From: Actinomyces polynesiensis
GTDB taxonomy: Bacteria > Actinomycetota > Actinomycetes > Actinomycetales > Actinomycetaceae
DNA length: 37,982 nucleotides
Direction: 5' to 3'
Assembly (NCBI RefSeq): GCF_000820725.1
Contig: NZ_CCXH01000298.1
Location: 1-37,982 of the forward strand
The position numbers and the translations under genes are program-made. The notes under the pieces were generated by a model. That model searched no databases. It saw only the letters and a program-made list of their open reading frames with translations, and was not told the DNA's origin. This document shows, one piece after another, positions 1 through 8,899 of the stretch; the stretch's first letter is position 1, and every line of letters begins with the position of its first letter.

Positions 1-107
1 CCCTTCTCCCCAGCACCGACACACCCCCTCAGCGCTGCAAACCGCTCAGACCAGCCTCACCAAACCACGCTGAATGACGAAGAGCCCTCAAACCCGCGAA
101 TACTCAA
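1..107. other. Non-coding left edge
   Basis: This stretch lies downstream of the last gene of the left cluster. I see no convincing coding frame, hairpin or RNA here. If the cluster is a tRNA-linked island, its far boundary is either here or beyond the window. Confidence 0.5.
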
Positions 108-836
108 CTAGTCACCAACGATCTGACGGCCGACTGCTTTAATACCGTGTCCCCACGCCTTACCTCTCTCACCCAGAACACCCTGAACTGCTGCCATCGC
201 GACAAGATCCCACCACCTCTGCAGGCTGTCTGCGACCCTTGCGTTGAGCCGGTGGTAGAACTCGTCAGAGAGCGAGAAGTCCGACATCATCCGGCTGAAT
301 AAACTATTCAAACCGGGCTCGGCTTCGAGCGCAGCCCTTTCAGCCACATCCCAGTATGATTGTGGGCTTTCCTCTCGCTGCGGGTTCTCGGCAAGCGCAT
401 CGAGATAGAAGAAGCGCCCCTCTTTGCCATAGCGGTTCAACGCGGCGACGAGAGGCGGCCAGACGGGGTCGTTCTCTACGGCCGTCAACGCTTGATCAAC
501 GTAGTATCGATGCGTTGCTCGATCGGCTCGTTCCTGAATCGTTTCTCGAAGAAGACGTTCCATCTTGATGAGGTCGTGGCGGTACTCGTTCTTGAGAACT
601 TCCAGGGACAGCCAACGCCGATTATCTTCAACGTGGAGAAGCCCCAGTGAAAGCTTCAGGAGTTTCTCGACGCCAATCGAGAGCATCGTCATGATTGGAT
701 CGCGAGTCGTTTCGATGAACGCGGCAGTTCTGAGTGTGCGAACGCCGTAGGAAAGTAAGTGCTTCGCTGAATCCGAGTCCTGCTCCAGGTTCAGGCTTTG
801 CTGCATGGTCAGTTCGTCGTCGTATCGGCTTTTCAT
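108..836 (-). CDS. HEPN-like hypothetical protein, last gene of defence-like cluster
   Basis: Soluble, helix-rich protein of 242 residues, function not established. The stretch around residues 53-66 (GVEKLLKLSLGLL) followed by YRHDLIKMERLL near residues 86-97 resembles the two-helix pattern of HEPN-domain proteins (EKxLKALL, then THDLxxLLxLL). A possible R-x5-H arrangement (RADRATH, near residues 103-109) could be a HEPN ribonuclease motif, but a short basic motif like this can occur by chance. No signal peptide or membrane segment. It starts 67 bases after the large ATPase gene and is co-directional, so it is probably the last gene of the same transcript although not translationally coupled. 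No strong ribosome binding site is seen before the ATG. The HEPN assignment is pattern-based inference; a plain unknown protein is the alternative. Confidence 0.6.
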   Translation of the reverse strand: MKSRYDDELTMQQSLNLEQDSDSAKHLLSYGVRTLRTAAFIETTRDPIMTMLSIGVEKLLKLSLGLLHVEDNRRWLSLEVLKNEYRHDLIKMERLLRETIQERADRATHRYYVDQALTAVENDPVWPPLVAALNRYGKEGRFFYLDALAENPQREESPQSYWDVAERAALEAEPGLNSLFSRMMSDFSLSDEFYHRLNARVADSLQRWWDLVAMAAVQGVLGERGKAWGHGIKAVGRQIVGD

Positions 837-903
837 GATGGCTCAGCCGATCGGATCGTGTCGCACAAAGGTGTTGCTGGTCCTGCAGCTCGAAAGCACA
901 GCA

Positions 904-3504
904 TTACTTGCCATCGTTGACCTTCTTGAGCTCTTGAAGCTCCGCCCAGTGCTGCTCCAGACCTGCAAGCGTCGGGGTCACCCCAAGAGTTACAAGCGGC
1001 TGCGAATGTGCGTCGATGTATCGACACGCCTCCTCGAAGACGTCAGTCACCTTGGGGATGATCTCGTCCAGCTTTGTCGTGTTGATGTTGGGCAGGCGTG
1101 TCATGCCGACGTTCGGTTGGTATCGCTGGGTTACTCCCTGCAAAAGCTCGGTTTCGGTGAATACCTCGCACCAGGAGCGAAGCCAGCCGTAGCCGACACG
1201 AACGAGCGCATCGCGCGCCTCGCCATCTTGCTGTTGAGCCGCTTGGATTGTGCTATTGATCTTTCCCTTGATGCCGCTGAGGGTGTCCCAGCGCGGGCCA
1301 GTCGCTCGTGTGACCTTTCCTTTGCCGTCCTCGTCGGTGATTTGGAAGTAGGCGCACCGCTTGGATTTCTCGAACAGGCCAAGGAGCGTGGTGGCGAACA
1401 GAATGTCGTGTGTGAAGACGATGACCTGGTTCTCCTCGGCCAGCCGCGCGATGCGTTGCGCGACCTCGTTGACGCGACGGTGGTCAAGGCTCGAAACGGG
1501 ATCGTCGAAGATCACCGGCGCTGTGATGCCGGACAGCCTCGCCTCTGCTAAGAAGTCGGCAAGTGCCAGCACCTTCTGCTCTCCTTCGGAGAGCACCTTC
1601 GACGGCTTGTGTCGACCGCTCATGACCTTGCGACGCTGGGCCTTCCCCTCGCGTCCGACGAACTGAAGTTTCAGGGCAGGCGCACGCAGGGCATCGCACT
1701 CCTCGAGGAAGAGCGCGTCGAAGCTCTGGTTGATTAGTTGATCACTAGCAGTCTTGGCGAGCGCCGTCACCGTCCTAGCGAGTTGCGGCAGTGGTCGTTT
1801 CAGGGTCTTCAGCCGATCGGCTTCCTTCGCGTTCTTGACCTGCGCCTCAACAAGAGCCCAGGACTTCCCGAGCTCGACGGCATCCTTGTATTCGAGATAC
1901 TCGGCTTGCTTGTCTGCGAGCGCTTGCGTCCGGTTCTGCTGTTGCTCCTCCAGGTTTATAAGGCTGGAGCCAACCGTCAGCAGCGCTTCGTCGACGTCAG
2001 ACTTGGGCTGGCTCAGTAGCTCCAGAAGAGCGAGGTTGGCGGGCGCTCCTGAGGTCGCCGCTGCCGCAAGGGCGCTCCGTGCTCCTTCGATCGTGTCTAC
2101 CCAAGCGAAGTAGGACGGCTGGTCATTGGTGTCCCTGTTCTCGGTCAGGAACGCGACGAGTTCATTGCTCTGCACCGCGGCGGCTTGGCGCTTCAGCTCC
2201 GCTAAGACGGCATCGGTAGATCGGAGGTCGGCCGAGATCTTGTCTTCGAGATACGCGGAGTACCTTGAAAACAGATCTCGGGCGGAGTCGAGCAGCGGCT
2301 GACGGCAGTAGAGGCAGCGATCCGAGTCGTGAGCCTCAAGTTCGACGAGGTGCTGCCGATATGTCTCACCAGCCTCGATGAACTCGCTCCAGGTATCATC
2401 AGGCTCGGCAGGGAGATCTGCGGCCGCGAAGAGTTCAGACCGGAACGTCTCGAAGTCCGACGTGAGTTGAGTCCGTCTGGCGAGCGCCTCGTTGTAGGCG
2501 GTTGCGTCGAAAGCCACGAGTGCCTCGGCGGCGGCAGCAGCTTGGGTTAGGACACGTTGTTCGGCCTTGAGCGCGGTGATCTGCGTGCCGATGGTGTTCG
2601 CTCGTAACGCGCCGACTGCCTGGGCGAGTCCATCGAGCTTTGTGTCGACGTCATCGCCGGTGATTGCCTTCGCTTTGAGATCCGCGAGGTCGGTGGAGGC
2701 GCCAAGGGTCTCGATCAGCGGGTAGATAGTAGAGCCGCGCTGGAACCGAGCGAGGAGGCCGGAACTGCCTGTGTCGAGCGCCCCAACAGAGACATCGATC
2801 TGAGCCGCGACCGCCTGGATTGCGGCCGTAACATGATTGAACAGTGCCAGCGAGGCCGGCGTATACACGTAGTCGAGATCGTCATCGACATGGGTCGTAA
2901 CTGCTGGGCTATCGAAGATCGACATCCGTGTGAACGGCGAGACACCGCGTTCTCCCGTCCACGTCAGCGCTTGCGCCTCGTCGCCGAGCTTGAAGTCCAA
3001 TTTGGCGGCCTGATCTTCTGACGAGTCAGCCTCGATATTCCCGAGGATGGTGTCCGCCGTGCGGCTATTTGCCAGCGCCTTGAAGATGCGGGAGTAGCCA
3101 GTCTTGCCGGTGCCGTTCTCGCCATAGAGGATCGTGAGTCCCTCGTGTGGTTCGATCACCGCTCCAGAGACGAGAGCATTGACACCGCGTACTTCCGACA
3201 GGCGCGTCAGGGACAACGGTGGCGCCGACTCGTCCTGCCTGGCGACGATGTCGATCCTCTCTACTGCGGGCAGCTCGCGCTTGTCGAGGGCCTTCTCCTG
3301 ACGGAAGAGCTGATACGCCTTGTCGGTGGTCGAAGTGCTGACCGCGCGGCCGGTCGCAATGACTTCAGAGACCAGCAGACGCGCCCACTCGTCATTCGCG
3401 TTAGCCCAGTCCACGAGTAGCGCTCGGGGGTCCAGGAACTCCGCCGTCCCCGACTCGGCTTCCTCCCCGGAACTAATGACGTCGGTGGGTGCTTCGTCGC
3501 TCAT
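904..3504 (-). CDS. Large ABC/Rad50-like ATPase with CxxC hook (AAA_13/RloC-like)
   Basis: An 866-residue ATPase of the ABC/SMC-like class seen in defence proteins such as RloC and PrrC. Visible: Walker A GENGTGKT at about residues 128-135; a long helical middle with CLYC near residue 400, like the zinc hook of Rad50/RloC; ABC signature LSEGEQ at 638-643; Walker B IFDDPVSSLD near 665-674; H-loop FTHD near 697-700. The C-terminal 130 residues are not recognised, and I do not see the Arg-Glu-His anticodon nuclease motif of PrrC/RloC. Its ATG overlaps the stop of the AAA+ gene as ATGA (3501-3504), indicating translational coupling. Probable role: nucleotide-driven sensor or switch acting on DNA or on a partner, possibly the HEPN-like protein downstream. 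The class is certain from motifs; the role is inferred. Confidence 0.88.
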   Translation of the reverse strand: MSDEAPTDVISSGEEAESGTAEFLDPRALLVDWANANDEWARLLVSEVIATGRAVSTSTTDKAYQLFRQEKALDKRELPAVERIDIVARQDESAPPLSLTRLSEVRGVNALVSGAVIEPHEGLTILYGENGTGKTGYSRIFKALANSRTADTILGNIEADSSEDQAAKLDFKLGDEAQALTWTGERGVSPFTRMSIFDSPAVTTHVDDDLDYVYTPASLALFNHVTAAIQAVAAQIDVSVGALDTGSSGLLARFQRGSTIYPLIETLGASTDLADLKAKAITGDDVDTKLDGLAQAVGALRANTIGTQITALKAEQRVLTQAAAAAEALVAFDATAYNEALARRTQLTSDFETFRSELFAAADLPAEPDDTWSEFIEAGETYRQHLVELEAHDSDRCLYCRQPLLDSARDLFSRYSAYLEDKISADLRSTDAVLAELKRQAAAVQSNELVAFLTENRDTNDQPSYFAWVDTIEGARSALAAAATSGAPANLALLELLSQPKSDVDEALLTVGSSLINLEEQQQNRTQALADKQAEYLEYKDAVELGKSWALVEAQVKNAKEADRLKTLKRPLPQLARTVTALAKTASDQLINQSFDALFLEECDALRAPALKLQFVGREGKAQRRKVMSGRHKPSKVLSEGEQKVLALADFLAEARLSGITAPVIFDDPVSSLDHRRVNEVAQRIARLAEENQVIVFTHDILFATTLLGLFEKSKRCAYFQITDEDGKGKVTRATGPRWDTLSGIKGKINSTIQAAQQQDGEARDALVRVGYGWLRSWCEVFTETELLQGVTQRYQPNVGMTRLPNINTTKLDEIIPKVTDVFEEACRYIDAHSQPLVTLGVTPTLAGLEQHWAELQELKKVNDGK

Positions 3505-4664
3505 GCCGCGTCCTTCGTCTTGGTTGCATTGCTGCTGTTTGGCGCGTCCCTGAGCATTGAACGCACAAGCACCAGAGAGATGACCTCATCGACCAGCTTT
3601 CCGAGCTTGCGGACGTTGCCAGTGCTGCTCGCGCGAGCGTGGAGCAAAGACTTGATCTCGTCGCTGTCGAGCGCTGCTCGCTCATCGGGCGAGAGGGCCT
3701 CAAGACGACCATCTACCAGCCGATCGATGACCTGCTTGATCTCATCGGGCGACAGCGGCTCGAAAGGGATCAGTGCATCAAAGCGCGAGTAGAGGGCGTC
3801 CCCGAGCGCTTGACGTATCTCGTCTTCCGAGCCGTAGTTCGAGGTGCAGATGATCAGCGCTGGGCCGAGCTGTACCCGGTAGTTCTTATCTTCGAAGACC
3901 CCTTCGTCGAAGACCTCATAGAAGGCGCTATGGAAGACAGAGTTGGCCTTGTCGAACTCGTCGATCAGGATCACGCCCGAGGAACGGTCAAGCAGATCCC
4001 GCGCAAAAGAACTCTCGGAGTGGGTGCCGCCGAAGACATAGGAGGCGAACTTGTCGCTATGGAACATCGAGAACTGCTTGCGCAGTAGCTTCCCGCCCAA
4101 AAGACCGTTGATGAACTGGGCAGTCTCCGTCTTGCCGACGCCCGACGGGCCGTAGAACATCAGGACGACCGGCTTGGCGCGTCGATCCGTCGTTAGCGGG
4201 TAGAGGGCAGCCAGCATCCGCTCTCGAACTCTCTGCTGGCCGACAAGATGATCAGCGAAGCCGTCGCGGAACTGGATCAGAGTGTCACGCGTGACGACCG
4301 GGTAGGTAAACGACTCCACCTTCGTCTTGAACACCCGGTCAAGCTGCGTATGGATGAGCTCCGGTGGGTTGTGCAGGAGCAGCTGCTTCGGATTGATCTC
4401 CCGCACGAGACCAACGAAGTTGGTGATGGCATGCTCATGGACGCTCGCGTAGTCACTGGACATCGCGACAAGGCGGTCTGGCCGCGGCGCTGGCGGCTCC
4501 TCCTCAGCACTTTCCTGCCCGTCGACGGTATGCCGGATGCGGCGCCTGGCTTCGTCGCGCTCGTTGACCGCATCGAGCAGGTATCGTCGCGACCCCTTGC
4601 CAAGTTGCTTCTCGAACCATGCAAGAGGGCCGTAGTAGACGGTGACCTTCGTGTCACTCCCCAT
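3501..4664 (-). CDS. ClpB/ClpX-like AAA+ ATPase
   Basis: A 387-residue AAA+ protein related to the second ATPase domain of Clp chaperones. The start chosen is the ATG at 4664, preceded by GGGAG with six bases spacing; the longer frame reaching 4733 would overlap the upstream gene extensively. Residues 1-140 form an uncharacterised N-terminal region. Then come Walker A GPSGVGKT (172-179), Walker B VILIDEFDK (231-239), sensor 1 in CTSN (N276), a probable arginine finger in SRFD (R294) and a sensor-2-like SSTGNVRKL near the C-terminus. The start overlaps the DUF6414-like stop by 11 bases and the stop overlaps the next ATPase start (ATGA). No peptidase domain or ClpP-docking loop is evident. Likely a remodelling ATPase for a partner encoded in this operon; the partner is unknown. 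Confidence 0.87.
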   Translation of the reverse strand: MGSDTKVTVYYGPLAWFEKQLGKGSRRYLLDAVNERDEARRRIRHTVDGQESAEEEPPAPRPDRLVAMSSDYASVHEHAITNFVGLVREINPKQLLLHNPPELIHTQLDRVFKTKVESFTYPVVTRDTLIQFRDGFADHLVGQQRVRERMLAALYPLTTDRRAKPVVLMFYGPSGVGKTETAQFINGLLGGKLLRKQFSMFHSDKFASYVFGGTHSESSFARDLLDRSSGVILIDEFDKANSVFHSAFYEVFDEGVFEDKNYRVQLGPALIICTSNYGSEDEIRQALGDALYSRFDALIPFEPLSPDEIKQVIDRLVDGRLEALSPDERAALDSDEIKSLLHARASSTGNVRKLGKLVDEVISLVLVRSMLRDAPNSSNATKTKDAA

Positions 4665-5421
4665 ACTCGACTCCCGCAAGGATGACGTCGTACACCTCGA
4701 GAAGCGTGCTCGGGTCTGCTGAAGGTCCGTCAACCACGTCCAGGCCTGTCAGCGGTGCGGGCTCAGCACCCGGTGCCATCTCGGCCTGCATCGTCAGGCT
4801 GGACTCTGCCGCCCTGCCGACGCGGATACCGTGAAACACGAGTCGCATGCGACCAAGGTCAACGAGCCCGTAGTTGTTGCGGAACGCCTGGATGTTGAAG
4901 CGCAAGATGCGCTTCGCGCCGTCCGCGCTCTGTCCGATGAGCTCGTAATAGCCCTTTGCTGACGTCAGCGCGCTATCCAGTTCGGCAAGATTGACGGGTA
5001 GCTCATCGATCTTGAGCATCGCCAAATAGGGCGTGTACATCTTCATATACGCCGCTGAGTCGCTGCGAGCAGTGACCGTTAAGCCATCCAGCCGCTCGAT
5101 GCCCTTCAGGTCATCAAGCTTGCTGAGGTAGTCGGTCAGGATGGTGTTCGAGAGGGTCTTATTCAGGATGCTGCGCCCGACCGCCGACGCACTCGCGGCG
5201 GCACTGGCCTCCGCCGATCCTCCGAAGAACGGGAGCCATTGAAACTTCGCAGCGGCCTTCGCGCGCGCCTCGGCCTCAACTTCAGCGGCCCGTTCCTTGG
5301 TCGATTCCTTCGCAGAAGTCTCTTTACCGCCGGCCACGATATCCAGCAAGTCGGATGCCGACTCCTCATCGAAGTAGACAATCTTGATCAATGACACCTG
5401 TGTCGTGTTCTGCTTCGTCAT
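4654..5421 (-). CDS. DUF6414-like protein
   Basis: A 255-residue soluble protein. The opening strand SLIKIVYFDEESASDLLDIV and overall length suggest the uncharacterised DUF6414 group; I recognise this only by pattern. Residues 40-75 are rich in Ala, Glu and Lys and look helical, and the rest seems mixed alpha/beta (LDGLTVTARSDSAAYMKMY, GMRRLVFHG-like). No catalytic motif is visible. The start is the ATG at 5421, which overlaps the stop of the Res-like gene as ATGA; a GTG three codons upstream is possible. The downstream AAA+ gene overlaps by 11 bases. Position between the nuclease-helicase and the AAA+ ATPase suggests a structural or adaptor subunit or a client of the AAA+ protein; this is inference. 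Confidence 0.75.
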   Translation of the reverse strand: MTKQNTTQVSLIKIVYFDEESASDLLDIVAGGKETSAKESTKERAAEVEAEARAKAAAKFQWLPFFGGSAEASAAASASAVGRSILNKTLSNTILTDYLSKLDDLKGIERLDGLTVTARSDSAAYMKMYTPYLAMLKIDELPVNLAELDSALTSAKGYYELIGQSADGAKRILRFNIQAFRNNYGLVDLGRMRLVFHGIRVGRAAESSLTMQAEMAPGAEPAPLTGLDVVDGPSADPSTLLEVYDVILAGVEYGE

Positions 5422-8400
5422 ATCCGCCACGCTCCCGGAACTGCCCGTGCGTAGTCATCGATGCCGATGGCTTCGAAGTGGCGCTTGGCGGACTTGATCT
5501 TGGCGAGTTCAGTTGGGCGGAGTTTCGAGTCGTCGAGTGTGCTCTTCGTCTCGCGGATCATGTAGATCCGGTCCTCGCCGTCCTCCTGCTTGATGATCGC
5601 CCAGTCTGGGTTGTACGGGCCGACGGGGGTGTCGATCTTGAACTTCGCGGGCAGCTTCATGAACAGCTTGATGTCCTCACGAGAGTCGAGCAACTCCGCG
5701 AACTGGCGCTCCACGTCGGAGTCGAAGACCACGTAGTCGAAGTCGGTCTTCTGGGCGTGCTGCACCTTGTACATCTGGTCGAGGAACCGCTCTCTCTCCT
5801 CCGCGCCGTCCTTCTGCAGCTCGCGCAGCTCGTAGACCGAGCCCACGATCCGCTCGTACTGGATGCCCTCAACCACGATCTTCGCCAGCTCACTCTGGAG
5901 GGCACGCTTGGCCATCGCAATGAAGTCGTTCGGGTTGCCGATGAACTCGCTCAGCCGCCCGCTGCGGATCAGGATGTCGACGATGGTCTTGCGGGTGAGG
6001 GAGGTTGCCTCCTGTAGCTCCGTGATGATGTCTGGCAGATCGTAACTGCCCTTGAGATCGGCCGAACGGGTGCCGAGTTCTTCGCCCCTAGCGCCACCTC
6101 GCAGCACCTTGACTCCCGCGCGGGTGACCTGGATCCGCAGCGCGTCGATCTTCGGCGCTTTCTGGATCGCGCGCACGGCGTTCTCGATCAGCTGGACGCG
6201 GCCTACCCGCACGCGGTAAGTGGTCTTCTGGCTGATCGTCTCCCAGAACTCCTCGAACTCCGGAGTCGCGTAGAGCTGCTTGTTGAGCACTCGCGGCTGA
6301 CGCTTGCTGACCGGTTTGACGTACTTGCCGATGTTCGCGCGCTCGACCAGCTCGATGATGATCGGCTCAGCCCAGACGAAGTCAAGCGGAAGCCCGAGGT
6401 CGAAACCGAGCTCATTCGGCCGGAACTTCGGCATGACGGTCCCGTCCTTGTCGAGGAACCCCTTGTCTCTCAAGTGATTCCACACGAGGACCGAACGCTG
6501 GTAACCGAACTTGTCGCCGGTGAGCGCACCGTTCTCGTCCTGCAGCGGGATCTTCGAAAACTCGGCCCGGCGCACCCGGCCGATCTCAACCCCAACGTTC
6601 TTGTACTCACGCTGGAGCGCATCCGCAAACCTCGTGTACGACTCGTTCGCCACGACCGTCAACGTCGCGATGCCACGGTCAGACACACGGGTGTAACCGT
6701 CCTCGGTCTTGGCGACGGGCAGGCGCAGTCCGCGACCGAGGGTCTGGCGCCGTTCGGTCTCGGCACCCATCTCGCGCAGGGTGCAGATCTGGAAAACGTT
6801 CGGGTTGTCCCAGCCCTCGCGCAGGGCAGAGTGGCTAAAGATGAACCGAACCGGCTCGTTCTCGTCGAGCAGCCGTTCCTTCTGCTGCATGATCAGCTCA
6901 TAGGCGTCGTTGTCGGCCTTGGTGGTGCCGGACGAGTCTTGGAAGGTCATCTTCTTGCCGCGCTTGATCTGAGAGAAATACGCCCGGCGCAGTTCACCCG
7001 GCGCCTGTGGCAGCAACTCCTGGTAACGCCCAGACTTCGCGCGCTCCTCGACGAAGACCTCATCGAACCAATGCACGAAGTCGCCGTTAGCATCCTCGTT
7101 GTTCGTACCGTCACCCAGGTAGCTGGCAACCTTGTCGACGAAGAAGAGGCTGAGCACCTTGATACCTTTGGCGCGGAGCATCGATTCCTTGCGCAGGTGC
7201 TCGCGCACGGTCTCGCGGATCATCTCCTTGTAGATCGCACCGGCCGAGGCACCGATGCTCTCGCCCTCATAGAGGAAGCCGTGCGAGGTGAGGTCGACGT
7301 AAGCAGGCTCGATGCTCATCTCGTTGATGCGCCAGCCCTCGTAGACTGGGTTGCTCGTCAGGCGCGCATCCGACAGCTCCTGGTGCTGCTTCACGCTCAT
7401 GACCCGCCGCTCAAGCGAGCCATCGGCTTTACGGCAGGAAAGCTCCAGCCGGGCCGACCAGGATGGCTCACGCCGCACCTCGACCAGCTTGACATACGGC
7501 GTCGCGTCCGCGCCCTGCTGGGCCACCTCAGCCACGACGATCTGCTTCACCAGACCGAGATCGTGGGCATCGACCGGGTCGAGCCGGTAGACGACGTTGC
7601 GCTGCTTCTTGTGCGTCGCGCTGTAACGCAGAGTGAAGACGGGATCGAGTTCACCGACCGCCGACTGAGAGAGCTGCGACTCCATGTTCTGCGGCTCGTC
7701 CATGATGACAACCGGATGGGTCGCCTTCAGGTAATCGATCGGACGCAGACCGTTCAGCCTGTCGCGGGTCTGGTGGATGATGCGGGTGTTCGCATTGCCA
7801 CGGATCGAATCGATCGTCATGATCAGGATCTGCACGTTCGTGGACGTTGCGAACGACTGCACCTCCTCGGCGCTCTTGCCGCTGTAGATCGAGGCATCGA
7901 AGGTGATGCCCTGCGGCTTGTAGAGGTTCTCGAAGTGCTCGCGCATGAGCCGGATGCTCGTGCTGACACCCTCACGGATCGCCACGCTCGGCACTAGGAT
8001 CACGAACTTCGTGAAGTTGTACCGAACGGCCAGATCGAAGATCGTGCGCAGGTAGACATAGGTCTTCCCCGTACCGGTCTCCATCTCGATGTCGAAGTCG
8101 AGCGCGTCTCCCGCAAGCGCCGACGCAACCTCAAGCCCGTTGCGATCCTGCACTCGCTGCAGGTTCGCAAGGATCAGGTCCTGATCAAGCACGAGACTGT
8201 TACCGACCGCGCCAATCTCAGCCGCAACCTCAGCCTCACGTGCTGCATGGATCGCGACCCCCTCAAGTTCGGTGCTTGTGTCGATGGCAACACTAACTTC
8301 GCCTCGAAGCGTGGTGACCAGCCTCTCCGCATCTTTCGGCTGCCCATCGAACAGGTCAACAACGGATGCGATCGCATCCAGCTGATACGGCTGACTGGCG

Positions 8401-8426
8401 TCGAACTGGAATCCAGAACGTGTCAT
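5418..8426 (-). CDS. Type III-like restriction subunit: DEAD/DEAH helicase with C-terminal PD-(D/E)XK nuclease
   Basis: A 1002-residue Res-type protein. In order: Q-motif-like QPYQLDAI (12-19), Walker A ETGTGKT (116-122), Walker B DEPQ (243-246), SAT (269-271), motif VI QTLGRGLRLP in the second RecA lobe, and near the end NPDW (D941) followed by ETK (E959, K961), the PD-(D/E)XK nuclease site of type III Res enzymes. All key residues seem intact. The start chosen is the ATG at 8426, overlapping the preceding stop as ATGA; an upstream in-frame ATG at 8495 would run back through that gene. In type III systems Res hydrolyses ATP to move along or switch on DNA and cuts when paired with Mod. Here the methyltransferase lies one small gene upstream, as expected of a Mod/Res pair with an insertion. 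Confidence 0.93.
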   Translation of the reverse strand: MTRSGFQFDASQPYQLDAIASVVDLFDGQPKDAERLVTTLRGEVSVAIDTSTELEGVAIHAAREAEVAAEIGAVGNSLVLDQDLILANLQRVQDRNGLEVASALAGDALDFDIEMETGTGKTYVYLRTIFDLAVRYNFTKFVILVPSVAIREGVSTSIRLMREHFENLYKPQGITFDASIYSGKSAEEVQSFATSTNVQILIMTIDSIRGNANTRIIHQTRDRLNGLRPIDYLKATHPVVIMDEPQNMESQLSQSAVGELDPVFTLRYSATHKKQRNVVYRLDPVDAHDLGLVKQIVVAEVAQQGADATPYVKLVEVRREPSWSARLELSCRKADGSLERRVMSVKQHQELSDARLTSNPVYEGWRINEMSIEPAYVDLTSHGFLYEGESIGASAGAIYKEMIRETVREHLRKESMLRAKGIKVLSLFFVDKVASYLGDGTNNEDANGDFVHWFDEVFVEERAKSGRYQELLPQAPGELRRAYFSQIKRGKKMTFQDSSGTTKADNDAYELIMQQKERLLDENEPVRFIFSHSALREGWDNPNVFQICTLREMGAETERRQTLGRGLRLPVAKTEDGYTRVSDRGIATLTVVANESYTRFADALQREYKNVGVEIGRVRRAEFSKIPLQDENGALTGDKFGYQRSVLVWNHLRDKGFLDKDGTVMPKFRPNELGFDLGLPLDFVWAEPIIIELVERANIGKYVKPVSKRQPRVLNKQLYATPEFEEFWETISQKTTYRVRVGRVQLIENAVRAIQKAPKIDALRIQVTRAGVKVLRGGARGEELGTRSADLKGSYDLPDIITELQEATSLTRKTIVDILIRSGRLSEFIGNPNDFIAMAKRALQSELAKIVVEGIQYERIVGSVYELRELQKDGAEERERFLDQMYKVQHAQKTDFDYVVFDSDVERQFAELLDSREDIKLFMKLPAKFKIDTPVGPYNPDWAIIKQEDGEDRIYMIRETKSTLDDSKLRPTELAKIKSAKRHFEAIGIDDYARAVPGAWRI

Positions 8427-8899
8427 GACTTCATCCCACGAACTCTCGACGGGAATGCACGCAGCCGACCAAACATACGCAGCGGGAATACCCACTCCAA
8501 CTCGATGCGGAGCAAATCTGCCATTGAACTGATCTCCCCTGCGGCACCCAGCGAGTCATCTAGGTCAATTCCCCTTGATGGCCCGGGGTCGATGCTCGCT
8601 GTCTCGAAAAGCTTCCTGCGAACGTGCGCACCCAAGTAGCCCGAAAAGGGGTAAGCGGCGCGCAACGTGCGCCTGACCTCAGCGAAGTCCGCTCCAATGA
8701 GCGGCACTTCGTCGATCACAGACTCGTACTCACTCGCGGCGTAGGCGGCAAGCGCGTAGTGATAATCCCAAAGGGCGAGCGCAGCATCACGACGGCGCTG
8801 CGACCTAGGAATTGACAGGCTCACAAGCGCTGTCAGCATAGAGCCTGCGATGCCACCGAGCATCGCAACCAGAAGCACCGCCATGTCGTCCACGATCAC
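8423..8899 (-). CDS. Small membrane-anchored hypothetical protein between methyltransferase and Res
   Basis: A 158-residue protein of unknown function. Residues 6-29 (MAVLLVAMLGGIAGSMLTALVSL) form one hydrophobic segment, followed by basic residues (RSQRRR), so an N-terminal membrane anchor with a cytoplasmic C-terminal domain is likely. The remainder is helical and has no motif I recognise. It starts with GTG overlapping the methyltransferase stop (GTGA) and its stop overlaps the Res start (ATGA), so it is tightly built into the operon. A membrane protein inside a Mod/Res pair is unusual. It could place the complex at the membrane, act as a cell-death or sensing component, or be an accidental passenger; the double overlap argues against the last. 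Confidence 0.75.
   Translation of the reverse strand: MIVDDMAVLLVAMLGGIAGSMLTALVSLSIPRSQRRRDAALALWDYHYALAAYAASEYESVIDEVPLIGADFAEVRRTLRAAYPFSGYLGAHVRRKLFETASIDPGPSRGIDLDDSLGAAGEISSMADLLRIELEWVFPLRMFGRLRAFPSRVRGMKS

Noticed and set aside
6474-7997. 507-residue plus-strand open frame
   Set aside because: Antisense to the Res-like gene; Arg/Leu/Val-rich composition without any domain.
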